A stretch of 64,000 nucleotides of DNA from Lysobacter panacisoli (GTDB lineage: Bacteria > Pseudomonadota > Gammaproteobacteria > Xanthomonadales > Xanthomonadaceae): contig NZ_VLNU01000001.1 in the NCBI RefSeq assembly GCF_009765165.1, positions 2,531,001 to 2,595,000 of the forward strand, in the 5' to 3' direction. A program made the translations under genes and the position numbers. The notes below the pieces were generated by a model that saw only the letters and a list, made by a program, of their open reading frames with translations, ran no database searches and was not told the origin of the DNA. How positions within the stretch are numbered: position 1 is the stretch's first letter; every line of letters begins with the position of its first letter. This document shows, piece by piece, positions 30,830-40,523 of the stretch.

Positions 30830-31043
30830 CGTGTAGTCCCCCTTCGAGCGGCGGAGACTAGTGTGCGCGACGTTAAGGTTCCGTGCACCGTGCTGCCCAC
30901 GCGGCGGCCGTCGCCCGCATGGGCGTGCGTCCAGACGCGGGTTCGTACTGCGCTCACGGAGCGGTCTCCTGCACGATGCAGTACCGAGCTAAACACAGCG
31001 GATGGACACGCAGGGTGAAGCGCGCGTGTGCAGCGAGGTGGAT

Positions 31044-33161
31044 TCAGCCGCACACTCGCGCGACAACACCGCCCGCATCGCGTCCTTCGACGAACACGGC
31101 GACGCGTTCGCCCAGGCGTTTGAGTACGAGGTGCGCGCGATGTTCGCCCAGCGCGATGTTGCGGATCGACAGCTCCTCCACGCCGGCTGGCAAGCGTGGA
31201 TGGTCGAGCACGATCTCCGCGGCGGGTCCGTCGATACGGATGCCCAGGCATGCCTGCAGCGACATGAACGCGGAGCCGGCGGCCCACGCCTGCGGCAGGC
31301 AAGCGACCGGATACGCCACCGGGGAGCCGCCCGGCACGCGCGGGAATCCGCAGAACAGCTCCGGAAGGCGCATGTCGAACGCCACCGCCGCCTCGAATGC
31401 ACTGCGCAGCAGTCGCACCGAAGCGTCGCGCTGGCCGTAGCGCGACATGCCGGCCGCGCACAGCGCACTGTCGTGCGGCCACACCGAGCCGTTGTGGTAC
31501 GACATCGGGTTGTAGCGCGCTTCGCCAACGGCGAGCGTGCGCACGCCCCAGCCGTTGAAGAAGTCCGGCGACAGCAGCTGCGTCGACACCTTCCGTGCGC
31601 GCTCGGCCGACGGCAGGCCGCAGAACAGCAGGTGACCGGGATTGCTCGCGCGCACCTCGCACAACGACTGCTCGCCGTCCACGGCGATGCCGTAGAAGCC
31701 CGACTCCATCCAGAAGTGCCGCTCCACCGATTCGCCTATGCGCTGCGCACGTGACTCCCAGCGTCGCGACGATTCGTCCTCGCCCAGTGCAAGCGCGAGT
31801 TTGGCCATGCCGCGCATCGCGGCGTACACGTATCCCTGTACTTCGACCAGCGCGATCGGGCCCTGCGGCGAACGGCCGTCGGCGTGGAATACCGAATCGA
31901 AGCTGTCCTTCCAGCCCTGGTTCGCCAGCCCCGTCGTTTCGCCGCGCGCGTAGTCGAGCAGTCCCAGCGGATTGGCGTCGCACACGCGTTCGATCCACGC
32001 CGACGCGGCCTTCAGCTCGGTCCAGATGCCGCGCACGAACGCCACGTCGCCGGTGCGTCGCGCATAGGCGGCCGCGAGCACGAGGAACAACGGGGTGGTG
32101 TCGACGCCGCCGTAGTACAGACCGAACGGGAGCTCGCGCAGCCGCGCCATCTCACCCTTGCGCGTCTCGTGCATGATCTTGCCCGGCGAAGCGTCCATGA
32201 ACGACGACTCCTCCTTGGCCTGGTTCTTCGCCAGGAACGACAGCACGCCGCGCGCGAGTTGCGGATCCAGCCACAAGGTCTGCAGCGCGGTGATCACCGC
32301 ATCGCGGCCGAACGGGGTGGAGAACCACGGAATGCCCGCGTACGGGTACGGACCGGTGTCGAGCTCGCTGGTCAGCAGCGCGAGGTCCGCGCGGGAACGC
32401 TCCATCCAGGCGTTGAACAGCGGCGCTTCGCTGTTCACCTTCGGCAGGCGGCGCTGGCGCTTGCGCATGCGCGTGCGCGCGACGCTGGCCGCGGCGCGGT
32501 AGCGCGCACGCGTGGCCGCCGGCGGATCGTCGCCGGCGCCGACTTCCAGGTGCAGTTCCTGGCGCGCGCGCGAAGGCAGCGAGAAGTCCATGCACAGCCG
32601 GCCGTCGTCGAGGCGCGCCGGTGGCCGCGAGAACACGATCGAGGATCGGGACGGCGCGCCGTCGAGGCCGATATAGCCGAACACCAGCCCATCCTCGCGC
32701 ACGCGCGGCTGCAACGATTGGCCGCGCGCGGCGCGATGGCTGCCGCGGACTTCGAACATGTCGCGGAAATCCGCATCGACATCGAACACCAGGCGCAACC
32801 GGACTTCATCGGCGCCGTAGTTGGTCAGTGCGATGCGTTCGAACATGCGGTCCGAGCACAGGAAGCGCGTCCGCTTTAGGTGCACCAGTCCGTGCGGCGT
32901 CTCGTCGCCGCCGAGTGGCGGCAGCGTGCGGTTGGTCAGGTGCGCGACGAAGAACACGTTGTCGCGCGAGACCATCGAGCTGAGCAGGGCCGGCAACGAA
33001 TCGCCCAGCGTGAGGCGGTAGCGCGAGAGGATGCGCGTGTCGTTGTGGAACTGACCGTCGCTATCGCCGATCACGTCGCCGTGGCCGTTGGCGATGAGGA
33101 AGGTGTCGCCGTCCTTGAGGACGTAACTGGAGAACAGCGTCGCGGCGGCAGCCGGGTCCAT
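31044..33161 (-). CDS. Amylo-alpha-1,6-glucosidase / glycogen-debranching-type glycoside hydrolase
   Basis: A 705-residue protein with an N-terminal glycogen-debranching-type beta domain (DTFLIANGHGDVIGDSDGQF, NDTRILSRYRLTL) and a C-terminal (alpha/alpha)6 barrel (YAGIPWFSTPFGRDAVITAL, GEMARLRELPFGLYYGGVDT, NPMSYHNGSVWPHDSALCAA). The family trims alpha-1,6 branches or related alpha-glucosides. No signal peptide is visible, so it acts in the cytoplasm. The gene lies 9 bp downstream of a glycosyltransferase gene in the same direction, a pairing seen in many proteobacteria and perhaps linked to storage or stress sugars. Confidence 0.88.
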   Translation of the reverse strand: MDPAAAATLFSSYVLKDGDTFLIANGHGDVIGDSDGQFHNDTRILSRYRLTLGDSLPALLSSMVSRDNVFFVAHLTNRTLPPLGGDETPHGLVHLKRTRFLCSDRMFERIALTNYGADEVRLRLVFDVDADFRDMFEVRGSHRAARGQSLQPRVREDGLVFGYIGLDGAPSRSSIVFSRPPARLDDGRLCMDFSLPSRARQELHLEVGAGDDPPAATRARYRAAASVARTRMRKRQRRLPKVNSEAPLFNAWMERSRADLALLTSELDTGPYPYAGIPWFSTPFGRDAVITALQTLWLDPQLARGVLSFLAKNQAKEESSFMDASPGKIMHETRKGEMARLRELPFGLYYGGVDTTPLFLVLAAAYARRTGDVAFVRGIWTELKAASAWIERVCDANPLGLLDYARGETTGLANQGWKDSFDSVFHADGRSPQGPIALVEVQGYVYAAMRGMAKLALALGEDESSRRWESRAQRIGESVERHFWMESGFYGIAVDGEQSLCEVRASNPGHLLFCGLPSAERARKVSTQLLSPDFFNGWGVRTLAVGEARYNPMSYHNGSVWPHDSALCAAGMSRYGQRDASVRLLRSAFEAAVAFDMRLPELFCGFPRVPGGSPVAYPVACLPQAWAAGSAFMSLQACLGIRIDGPAAEIVLDHPRLPAGVEELSIRNIALGEHRAHLVLKRLGERVAVFVEGRDAGGVVARVCG

Positions 33162-33170
33162 AAGCGGGGC

Positions 33171-34226
33171 TCAGGCGGTGAGGCGGATGCGTGTGCCTCC
33201 CTGTTCGAGCACGCGCCAGTACAGTTCCGCGTAGCGGTTCGCCATGCCCGCCGCGGAGAAGCGCTGCTCGAAGCGCGCGCGGATGCGCGCGCGGTCCAGG
33301 CGCAGGACGTCGTCGACTGCATAGGCCGCGCGGTCGATGCTGTCGACGATGCGTCCGGTGATGCCTTCCTCCAGTACTTCCGGCACCGAGCCGCAGTTCC
33401 ATGCGATCACTGGCGTGCCGCAGGCCATCGCCTCGATCATCACCAGCCCGAACGGTTCCGGCCAGTCGATCGGGAACAGCAGGGCCAGCGCGCCGCCGAG
33501 GAACTCGCTCTTCTGCGCGTCGCTGATCTCGCCGACGTACTCGATCAGCGGATCGTCGAGCAGCGGTTCGATCTCATCGTGGAAGTAGGCGCGATCGACG
33601 GCATCGACCTTCGCTGCGACCTTCAACGGCAAGCCGACGCGCTTGGCGATCGCGATGGCGCGGTCCAGGCGCTTTTCCGGCGATATTCGGCCGAGGAAGG
33701 CGAGGTAGCCGCGTGGTTGCGCGCTGAAGCGGTACAGCGAGGTCGGCAGTCCGTGGTAGACGGTGCCGGCCCAATTCGCCGATGGAAGCGGGCGTCGCTG
33801 GCTGTCGGAGATCGATGCGAGCGGGAACTGCGGCCAGCACGCGTACGCGTCGGACAGGTCCTTCAGGTCGAGACGTCCGTGCAGCGTGGTCAGCGTGCGC
33901 CAGGGCGTGTCCTGGAAGAACGGGAAATGCAGCAGGTCGATGTGGAAATGCAGGATGTCGAAATCATCCGCGCGGCGGCGCACTTCATCGAGCATCGCCA
34001 GGTGGGCGGCCATGTCGCTCTTGAGCGGCGCGGGGTCGAGACGGATCGCCTGGTCGCGCATCGGTGCGAGCGTCGCCAGCGTGTCCGCTTCGGCGGACGC
34101 GAACAGCGTGACCTGGTGGCCAGCCTGCACCAGCGCATCGGCGAGGTGCGCGACGACGCGCTCGGTCCCGCCGTACAGGCGCGGCGGCACGGCTTCGTAC
34201 AGGGGTGAAACCAGCGCGATCCTCAT
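33171..34226 (-). CDS. Glycosyltransferase family 4 (GT-B fold)
   Basis: A 351-residue enzyme starting at ATG 34226 (GTG- or ATG-type starts up to 34244 add MRNKSG). N-terminal GT-B lobe: RIALVSPLYEAVPPRLYGGTE and ILHFHIDLLHFPF. C-terminal lobe: GYLAFLGRISPEKRLDRAI and the nucleotide-sugar-binding EPFGLVMIEAMACGTPVIA, followed by GSVPEVLEEG, the classic E-x7-E retaining motif. The donor and acceptor are unknown. Close coupling to the debranching-type hydrolase suggests alpha-glucan or glucoside metabolism. Confidence 0.88.
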   Translation of the reverse strand: MRIALVSPLYEAVPPRLYGGTERVVAHLADALVQAGHQVTLFASAEADTLATLAPMRDQAIRLDPAPLKSDMAAHLAMLDEVRRRADDFDILHFHIDLLHFPFFQDTPWRTLTTLHGRLDLKDLSDAYACWPQFPLASISDSQRRPLPSANWAGTVYHGLPTSLYRFSAQPRGYLAFLGRISPEKRLDRAIAIAKRVGLPLKVAAKVDAVDRAYFHDEIEPLLDDPLIEYVGEISDAQKSEFLGGALALLFPIDWPEPFGLVMIEAMACGTPVIAWNCGSVPEVLEEGITGRIVDSIDRAAYAVDDVLRLDRARIRARFEQRFSAAGMANRYAELYWRVLEQGGTRIRLTA

Positions 34227-34389
34227 GCCGCTTTTGTTCCGCACGCCGCAGCCTGGCCGAGGGCGCGTGCTGCGCTCGACCCGCCGCTAATGGCAAGGAA
34301 TCGACGATATGTCAGCGTCCTTCAAGGTCGCGTGATGCGACGGTGCATGCGCGATGACGCGCGCGTGGCTGAACAGGTGCGACGCGATG

Positions 34390-35295
34390 TCAGGCGATGG
34401 GAAGCGCGTGCGCAGCGTGTTCCACGAACACTCCGAACGGGTCCGTGCAGTCGAGTTCGTGCGCGGTGCACGCGGACAGGTGCGACAGCAATTGCGCGAG
34501 CGTCACCACGTCGCGATCGTTATGCGCGAGTACGCGGCGCAGGTTGTGCGCACTCCCGCCGCGCAGATACGACAGCCACGCGGCCGGCGCCTCGGAACCG
34601 GGCAGGTCGTCTTCGCGCACCACGCCAAGCGCGCGCCGTTCGATGGTCGCGAGCCGGCAGTTCTCCCAACGCCCGCGGTAGCGGCGACGCGTGGGGTAGA
34701 GCAGGTCGACGTGGGCGAAGTCGGCGAGCGGATTGCGCATCCGGTTGAGGCGATAGCGCGTGGCGAGCAGCGGCGCGTCGTAGCACTTGCCGTTGTAGCT
34801 GACGAGCACGCTGTCGGGATGCAGCCACTGGCGGAACGCGTCGAGCATCGCGGCCTCGCCGGACATCGTCGTGATGAGTAGCTGGCGGACGCGCAGCGCG
34901 CCGTCGTGCCAGTCGGCTGCGCCGACCATGAAGGCACGCGTGCCGCTGCCGCCGGCGAGGCCGGTGGTTTCGGTATCGAAGAACACCAGACGTTCGGCCT
35001 GCAATGCTTCGCGGCGGTCGAAGCGCCCGTCGATCCAGGCCGCATCCGGGCCGAACGGCACGCGCGTTTCGATCAGGCGCAGTCCGGGTGCGATCTCGAG
35101 ACCGGGCACGACGCGATCGTGCGCGCCCAGCGGAAGGACGGATGCGAAGTGCGATGCATCGGGCGTGCGGCGACGCAGAAGTCGCCGGAGTCCGTCGAGC
35201 GCGGGCGTGGTCGCGTCCGGTGCGGAGGCCTGCGACGCCGGTGTCGCGCCGGCCTGTCGCTTGAGCTGCTGCAAACGCGCGAGGGTCAGGCTCAT
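34390..35295 (-). CDS. RNase H-like 3'-5' exonuclease, MrfB/YprB family
   Basis: A 301-residue DEDD-type exonuclease domain: LVFFDTETTGLAGGSGTRAFMVGA (first acidic pair), SVLVSYNGKCYDAPLLATRY (second acidic residue), HVDLLYPTRRRYRG and a C-terminal HNLRRVLAHNDRDVVTLAQLL carrying His and Asp. It corresponds to Bacillus subtilis YprB (MrfB), which works with the YprA (MrfA) helicase to remove mitomycin C lesions. The ATG overlaps the helicase stop by 4 nt, as expected for partners. Confidence 0.85.
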   Translation of the reverse strand: MSLTLARLQQLKRQAGATPASQASAPDATTPALDGLRRLLRRRTPDASHFASVLPLGAHDRVVPGLEIAPGLRLIETRVPFGPDAAWIDGRFDRREALQAERLVFFDTETTGLAGGSGTRAFMVGAADWHDGALRVRQLLITTMSGEAAMLDAFRQWLHPDSVLVSYNGKCYDAPLLATRYRLNRMRNPLADFAHVDLLYPTRRRYRGRWENCRLATIERRALGVVREDDLPGSEAPAAWLSYLRGGSAHNLRRVLAHNDRDVVTLAQLLSHLSACTAHELDCTDPFGVFVEHAAHALPIA

Positions 35296-37712
35296 GCGTG
35301 GCCCAGTGCGTGCAGCACGCGCAGGGCGAGCGCGCGTGGTGCGGCCGAAGCGTCCTCGTCCGCGGCAAGCACGGGACCGACGCAGGCCGGGCAACCCGCC
35401 TTGCAGTCGCAGCGTTCGACCAGTTCGGTCGCGCGCTGCACGAGTTCGCGCTGGCGGAACCACAGCGGTTCGCTCAGGCCGACGCCGCCCGGGTAGTTGT
35501 CGTACAGGTAGACGGTCGGCACGAAGCGCTCGCCCTCATCGATCGACGGCATGCCGTCGCCGCCGCGCAGCTGCCCGCGTCCGCGTCCGTCGGCGCTGGC
35601 GAACCATGCGCCGTTGCCATCGCCGACCGCCTTCTGCAGGTCGACGCCTTCCGCCATCACCGCCAGCTTCGCCACCACGTGCAGCGCGTAGCCCGCGCCG
35701 AGGAAACCGTCCAGCGCTTCCTGGCGCGAGGCGAACGTCGACTCCAGCACGGACTGCGGCAGCTGCCACCACACGCTGGTGGTGTGCAGTTCCTGGTCGG
35801 GCAGGGTGACCGGGCCGTAGCCGATGTTCTCGTGGGTGTAGTAGCGGATCTTCTTGTAGCCGGCGACGCGGCGCACCACGTGCACCTCGCCGTGATGGCA
35901 GGTGCCGCTGCCCGCGGGCGATCCATCGAAGCGTTCGAGCACCTTCAACTTTGTGTAGTCGATCGCGTCCGTGTAGTAATCGACATGGGTGCGCGTCACG
36001 AATGCCTTGCGGCCGTCCCAGTCGAGTCGCTCGACCTGGTAAGGCGTGGCCTGCACCATGTAGATGGCGCCTTCGTACAGCGTCAGTGGCGCGGACGAGA
36101 AATCGACCTCGGCGATGATCGTCTGCCGACCTTCGCTGCGGTCCACCACGACGAAGTTGCCGTCGGCGACCGAGCGCAGGCTCACCGCGTTGGCGGGATA
36201 GCTGTCGGCGATCCATTCCCAGCGGTCCTGTTCGCCGTGCACCACGCCGTCCTCGGCGAGCAGTTGCAGGTACACCGACGGATCGACGTCGCCGAACAGC
36301 TCACGCGCCTGGAACGGCAGCTCGAACGCGGCGCAGCGGATGTGGTCGAGCAGGATCACCGGCTGGTCAGCGTGGATGCGCGCGTGCTCCGGCGACGCGC
36401 TGGCGAAGAATTCCGGATGGCGGATGACGTACTGGTCGAGCGGATCGGAGCTGGCGACGAGCACGCCGAGTGAGGCCTGGCGACGGCGGCCCGCACGTCC
36501 GAAGCGCTGCCACGTCGCGGCGATGGAACCGGGGTAGCCGTTGAGCACCACCGCATCGAGCGCGCCGATGTCCACGCCCAGCTCGAGCGCGGACGTCGAG
36601 ACGATGCCGTCGATCTGGCCGGCGCGCATCGCGCGTTCGGTCTCGCGGCGCTCGGTGGGCAGGTAACCGCCGCGATAGCTGCGGATGCGCGCCGGCTTGC
36701 GTGGATCGTGGTCGAACACGTCCTTGAGGTACTTGGTCAGCACTTCGACCATCAGCCGCGACTGCGCGAACACCAGCGTCTTCAGGCCCGACTTGATCGC
36801 CAGCCGCGCGATCAGGTTGCTCTGCGAACGCGCCGATGCGCGCAGGCCGAGGTCGGGATTGACCACCGGTGGATTCCACAGCAGCACGTACTTGTCGCCG
36901 CTGGGCGCGCCGGATTCGGTGATCGCAGTGACGTCGCGTCCGGTCAACGCCTCGGCGTGCGCCTTCGGATTGCCGATGGTGGCCGAGCACAGGATGAACT
37001 GCGGATTCGAGCCGTAGAACGCACAGATGCGCTGCAGGCGGCGGATCACGTTGGCCACGTGCGAGCCGAACACGCCGCGGTAGCTGTGCACTTCGTCGAT
37101 CACCACGTAGCGCAGGTTCTCGAAGAACTGCGCCCACTTGGTGTGGTGCGGCAGGATGCCTTGGTGGAGCATGTCGGGATTGCTCACCACGATGTCGCCG
37201 TGCAGGCGGATCGCCTGGCGCGCATCGCCCGGCGTGTCGCCGTCGAAGGTGAAAGTGCGCACGCCGAGGTTGCCGGCGGCGTTGAGTTCCAGCAGCTCCG
37301 CCACCTGGTCCTGCGCGAGTGCCTTGGTCGGAAACAGGAACAGCGCCTTGGAGCGCTGCGTCGCCGCGGCGGCGAGCACGGGCAGCAGGTAGCACAGGCT
37401 CTTGCCGGACGCGGTCGCCGTGGCGATCACCACGTCCTCGCCGCGCGTGACGGCGTCCCACGCCTCGCCCTGGTGCGAGTAGAGGCGATCGATGCCGCGC
37501 GCCTTCAATGCGGCGACGATGCCCTCGGGCACCGCCTCGGGCATGGGCACGCTGCGCTCGGGTCGCCCGGGAATCGTGTGTACACCGGTGACGCGCGAGA
37601 CGTACTTGTTTTCCAGCCGCTGTGCGAGTGCGCGGCCGTCGGCGCGGGGCGCTGGACGCGCGACCTCGGGAAAGACGCTGTCCTGGGCTGGGCTGCGCGC
37701 CGGTGGCTGCAT
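35292..37712 (-). CDS. DEAD/DEAH-box helicase of the MrfA (YprA) family
   Basis: An 806-residue superfamily 2 helicase: Q-motif-like LYSHQGEAWDAV, Walker A ATASGKSLCYLLPVL, Walker B DEVH in YVVIDEVHSYRGVFGSH, motif III SATIGNP, motif V/VI STSALELGVDIGALD and QRFGRAGRR, then a long C-terminal domain with a four-cysteine cluster (CDCKAGCPAC). This layout is that of B. subtilis MrfA, a 3'-5' DNA helicase for mitomycin-type damage. It is translationally coupled to the MrfB-like exonuclease. Whether it acts on the same lesions in this bacterium is inferred. Confidence 0.88.
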   Translation of the reverse strand: MQPPARSPAQDSVFPEVARPAPRADGRALAQRLENKYVSRVTGVHTIPGRPERSVPMPEAVPEGIVAALKARGIDRLYSHQGEAWDAVTRGEDVVIATATASGKSLCYLLPVLAAAATQRSKALFLFPTKALAQDQVAELLELNAAGNLGVRTFTFDGDTPGDARQAIRLHGDIVVSNPDMLHQGILPHHTKWAQFFENLRYVVIDEVHSYRGVFGSHVANVIRRLQRICAFYGSNPQFILCSATIGNPKAHAEALTGRDVTAITESGAPSGDKYVLLWNPPVVNPDLGLRASARSQSNLIARLAIKSGLKTLVFAQSRLMVEVLTKYLKDVFDHDPRKPARIRSYRGGYLPTERRETERAMRAGQIDGIVSTSALELGVDIGALDAVVLNGYPGSIAATWQRFGRAGRRRQASLGVLVASSDPLDQYVIRHPEFFASASPEHARIHADQPVILLDHIRCAAFELPFQARELFGDVDPSVYLQLLAEDGVVHGEQDRWEWIADSYPANAVSLRSVADGNFVVVDRSEGRQTIIAEVDFSSAPLTLYEGAIYMVQATPYQVERLDWDGRKAFVTRTHVDYYTDAIDYTKLKVLERFDGSPAGSGTCHHGEVHVVRRVAGYKKIRYYTHENIGYGPVTLPDQELHTTSVWWQLPQSVLESTFASRQEALDGFLGAGYALHVVAKLAVMAEGVDLQKAVGDGNGAWFASADGRGRGQLRGGDGMPSIDEGERFVPTVYLYDNYPGGVGLSEPLWFRQRELVQRATELVERCDCKAGCPACVGPVLAADEDASAAPRALALRVLHALGHA

Positions 37713-37800
37713 GGGGATCGCTCCGCGAAAGGCAGGGCTTTGTAGGCGGAGTGCGTCTCAGTGGGTGAGACGGGGAGGTCGCTCCTCGCCTGCGAAGTTG

Positions 37801-37938
37801 CTCCCTCTCCCCTCGCGGGAGAGGGACAGGCGCGAAGCGCCAGGGAGAGGGGTGGGGCGCCGGCTTGTGGCGCAGCGCGCTTCGCGCGCACCCCTCTTCC
37901 GCCCTTCGGGCACCTTCTCCCTCAAGGGGAGAAGGAAG
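37801..37938. repeat. CCCTCTCCC-type palindromic repeat cluster, copy 5
   Basis: CTCCCTCTCCCCTCGCGGG with its inverted partner, GGCGCGAAGCGCC, and a second CTTCTCCCTCAAGGGGAGAAGG hairpin lie in the 267-bp gap between the 2H phosphoesterase end and the helicase start. Confidence 0.7.
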
Positions 37939-37979
37939 TGCGCGTCCCCTTCGCGGGAGCGACGGCAGGAAGCGACGTC

Positions 37980-38615
37980 TCAGCCCATCGCAGTCCCGCG
38001 CCACGACCACAACCGCATCCGCGCCGTGCCGTGATTCCCCAGTCGATGGATCGCCAGCGCCGATGGCGAGAACACGAACGGCTCGAACGCCTCCGCTTCC
38101 AGCGCCTGCAGGTGCGTCGCGCTGCCCCGGCCCAGCGTGATGTGGGGTACGTAGTTCGCGCCGCTGTGCTCGGGTGCGAAGCATTCGACATAGCGCACCG
38201 TGGACGGACGGATCGGTGCGCCATCGTCTTCGGGCGCGAACGCCGCAGCGGTGCCACCGCTTCGCGCGAACGCCTGCACGGCGGCCAGGCAGTCGTCGGC
38301 CAGCGCCTGCAGTGCGGGCTGCGGACGGATCAGCCATGACGCGCTGCCGCTGCCGTCCTCGATGCGTACGTTCACGCGCGTCACTTCCAGGCGCATGCCC
38401 GCGACATCGCGACCGGCCAGCACGGCGGCGAGTGCATCGCACACAGGGTCGAGGTCGCGCGCGCCGATGTAGCGCTGCACCAGCGTCGCGTGCGGAAGAT
38501 GGGTGGCGTCGAAGGCGAAGCCGGCCGGATGGTCGGCGCGCAGTGCGGCGTTGACGCGGCGTGCGCGCTCCTGCGTGGCCGCGTCGAGTTCGAGCAGGAC
38601 GTCGATGGCGATCAT
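37980..38615 (-). CDS. 2H phosphoesterase family protein (2'-5' RNA ligase-like)
   Basis: A 211-residue protein starting at ATG 38615. It has the two H-x-T/S motifs that define the 2H superfamily: LPHATLVQ (His42) and VPHITLGR in the second half, plus the EVTRVNVRIE strand region. Members hydrolyse or ligate 2'-5' RNA links or cyclic phosphodiesters. The real substrate here is unknown. The gene stands alone behind a repeat cluster and diverges from a diguanylate cyclase. Confidence 0.75.
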   Translation of the reverse strand: MIAIDVLLELDAATQERARRVNAALRADHPAGFAFDATHLPHATLVQRYIGARDLDPVCDALAAVLAGRDVAGMRLEVTRVNVRIEDGSGSASWLIRPQPALQALADDCLAAVQAFARSGGTAAAFAPEDDGAPIRPSTVRYVECFAPEHSGANYVPHITLGRGSATHLQALEAEAFEPFVFSPSALAIHRLGNHGTARMRLWSWRGTAMG

Positions 38616-38676
38616 GCAGGCGTTCCGGCGAGGCCAGCCGGCATCATCGGCGTTGGCGCGACGCGATGCACGCGAC

Positions 38677-38703
38677 TCAAGCCCGGCGTCGCGCGGCCGA
38701 TAA
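38677..38703 (+). promoter_or_regulatory. Sigma-28 (FliA)-type promoter for the CHASE3-GAF-GGDEF gene
   Basis: TCAAGCCC, an 11-bp spacer, then exact GCCGATAA, about 110 bp before the gene. The first bases (CGACTCAAG) closely resemble the chemoreceptor promoter at 10397-10423 (AGACTCAAG). Confidence 0.7.
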
Positions 38704-38813
38704 ACTGCGTATTCCGTCGCGGAACGCAGGGCCTCACGGCGCGTTCCGCGATTCCCGTCCACGGCATGGAGGCCGCCCTTGCGATAGATTCGCCGGGGGA
38801 GGGTTAACCCGTC

Positions 38814-40523
38814 ATGCCGTTAAGCAAAATCTCGCCCCTCCGCGGGTTCCTGTCCGCGACCGTGATCCTGGTCGCGCTGGGCATCTATGTCGTCGCCAAT
38901 GCGATCCAGCTCGGCGCCGATTACCGGCTGGTCACGCGCACCCACGAGGTGCTGCGACATCTCGACCGGATCGAAACCCTCAAGCACGAGGCCGTGGCCG
39001 AATCGCGCGGTTACCTGCTGGCTGGCCGTGGCGAAGCGCGCGACCGTTTCTGGCGCGTGAGCGGCGAGCTCCACCGCGAGGCAGCGCTGCTGCTCGACCT
39101 GGTCGCGGACAACGCGCCGCAGCGCACGCGCAGCCAGAAGTTGCTGGAGGCGCTCGACCGGCGCCTGGCGTTGAGCGCCGATGCGATCCGCACCTTCCGG
39201 CCGGGGCAGGCCGCGACGATCAATGCGTCCGCCGCGAGGGTCTCCGCGATCCGAGCCGGCGATGTCGATGTGGCACGGCGACTGGATCAACTGCGCCAGG
39301 CCGAACGCGTGCTGCTGGCGCTGCGCTCGCAACGCGCCGAGCGTTCCGCATGGCTGGTGCTGCTGGCCACGGGCATCGGCATTCCGCTGAGCCTGCTGCT
39401 GATCGGCCAGGCGCATCGCCGCCTCGCCCGCGAGAACCGCGTGCGCCAGCAGGCCGAGGCCGCAGCGTCGGCGTCGAACGCCGAACTCAACGCCACCGTC
39501 GCCCAGCTGGCGCGCCTGTCCGACAGCATGGGCGCGCTCAGCCATTACTCGAGCATGCTGCAGGGCGCGTCCGACGCGCAGGAGCTGTACGAGATCACCT
39601 CGACCACGTTCCGTCGGCTGTTTCCCGGTCTCGCGGGCATGCTGTACGTGATCCGCGCTTCGCGCGACCACGCCGAGCTGATCGCGCACTGGGGTTCGCC
39701 AGTCGCGCCGAACGATCCCTCACCCGAGCCGCACGCCTGCTGGTCGGTGCGCCGGCACGCGCCCTACGTCATCGACGACCTTCGCCAGGGCATGCGTTGT
39801 CCGCACATCGGTCGTCCTGCCGGCGCGGAGGCGGTGCATGGCGTGTGCATTCCGCTGAGCGCGCATGGCGAAGTCGTCGGCTGGCTGTCGCTGCAGGGTG
39901 AAGGCCGCGGCCACATCGCCGACGAATCGCTGGCGGTGCGCCTGTGCGAACAGCTGTCGCTGGCGCTGGCCAACGTGCGCCTGCGCGAGAGCCTGCGCCA
40001 CCAGGCGGTGCGCGACGCGCTCACCGGGCTGTTCAACCGCCGCTATCTGGAGGAATCGCTGGCGCGCGAGATCGCCCGCTGCCAGCGTCGCCAGCAGCCG
40101 TTGGCGGTGCTGATGATGGACGTCGACCACTTCAAGGCGTTCAACGATCGCCACGGCCACGCGCAGGGCGACGCGGCGCTGGCGGCGTTCGCGCGGATGG
40201 TGCGCGAGATGTGCCGGCCGGAGGACATCGCGTGCCGTTACGGCGGCGAGGAATTCACCCTGATCCTGCCCGAGACCGACCTCGCGACCGCACTGGAACG
40301 CGCCGAGGACATCCGCGCGGGTGCGGCGCTGCTGCGCATCGGCGACGCCGGCGGTGCGCTGCTGCGCATCACCGTGTCGATCGGCGTGGCGCTGATGCCC
40401 GACCACGGCGACGTCGGCCTGGAACTCATGCGCGCGGGCGATCGCGCCCTGTATCGCGCCAAGCATGAGGGACGCGACCGGGTGGCCGTGGCGGCCGGGG
40501 CTTCGGCGATCGGGGCGATCTGA
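38814..40523 (+). CDS. CHASE3-GAF-GGDEF diguanylate cyclase
   Basis: A 569-residue membrane protein: first helix (residues 10-30), a CHASE3-like extracytoplasmic four-helix region (HLDRIETLKHEAVAESRGYLLAG is typical), second helix (about 180-198), a coiled-coil, a GAF domain (about 240-395) and a C-terminal GGDEF domain with DALTGLFNRRYL, MMDVDHFKAFND and the active-site YGGEEFTLIL. No EAL domain follows. It should make c-di-GMP. The FliA-type promoter upstream suggests expression with late flagellar genes. Confidence 0.92.
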   Translation: MPLSKISPLRGFLSATVILVALGIYVVANAIQLGADYRLVTRTHEVLRHLDRIETLKHEAVAESRGYLLAGRGEARDRFWRVSGELHREAALLLDLVADNAPQRTRSQKLLEALDRRLALSADAIRTFRPGQAATINASAARVSAIRAGDVDVARRLDQLRQAERVLLALRSQRAERSAWLVLLATGIGIPLSLLLIGQAHRRLARENRVRQQAEAAASASNAELNATVAQLARLSDSMGALSHYSSMLQGASDAQELYEITSTTFRRLFPGLAGMLYVIRASRDHAELIAHWGSPVAPNDPSPEPHACWSVRRHAPYVIDDLRQGMRCPHIGRPAGAEAVHGVCIPLSAHGEVVGWLSLQGEGRGHIADESLAVRLCEQLSLALANVRLRESLRHQAVRDALTGLFNRRYLEESLAREIARCQRRQQPLAVLMMDVDHFKAFNDRHGHAQGDAALAAFARMVREMCRPEDIACRYGGEEFTLILPETDLATALERAEDIRAGAALLRIGDAGGALLRITVSIGVALMPDHGDVGLELMRAGDRALYRAKHEGRDRVAVAAGASAIGAI

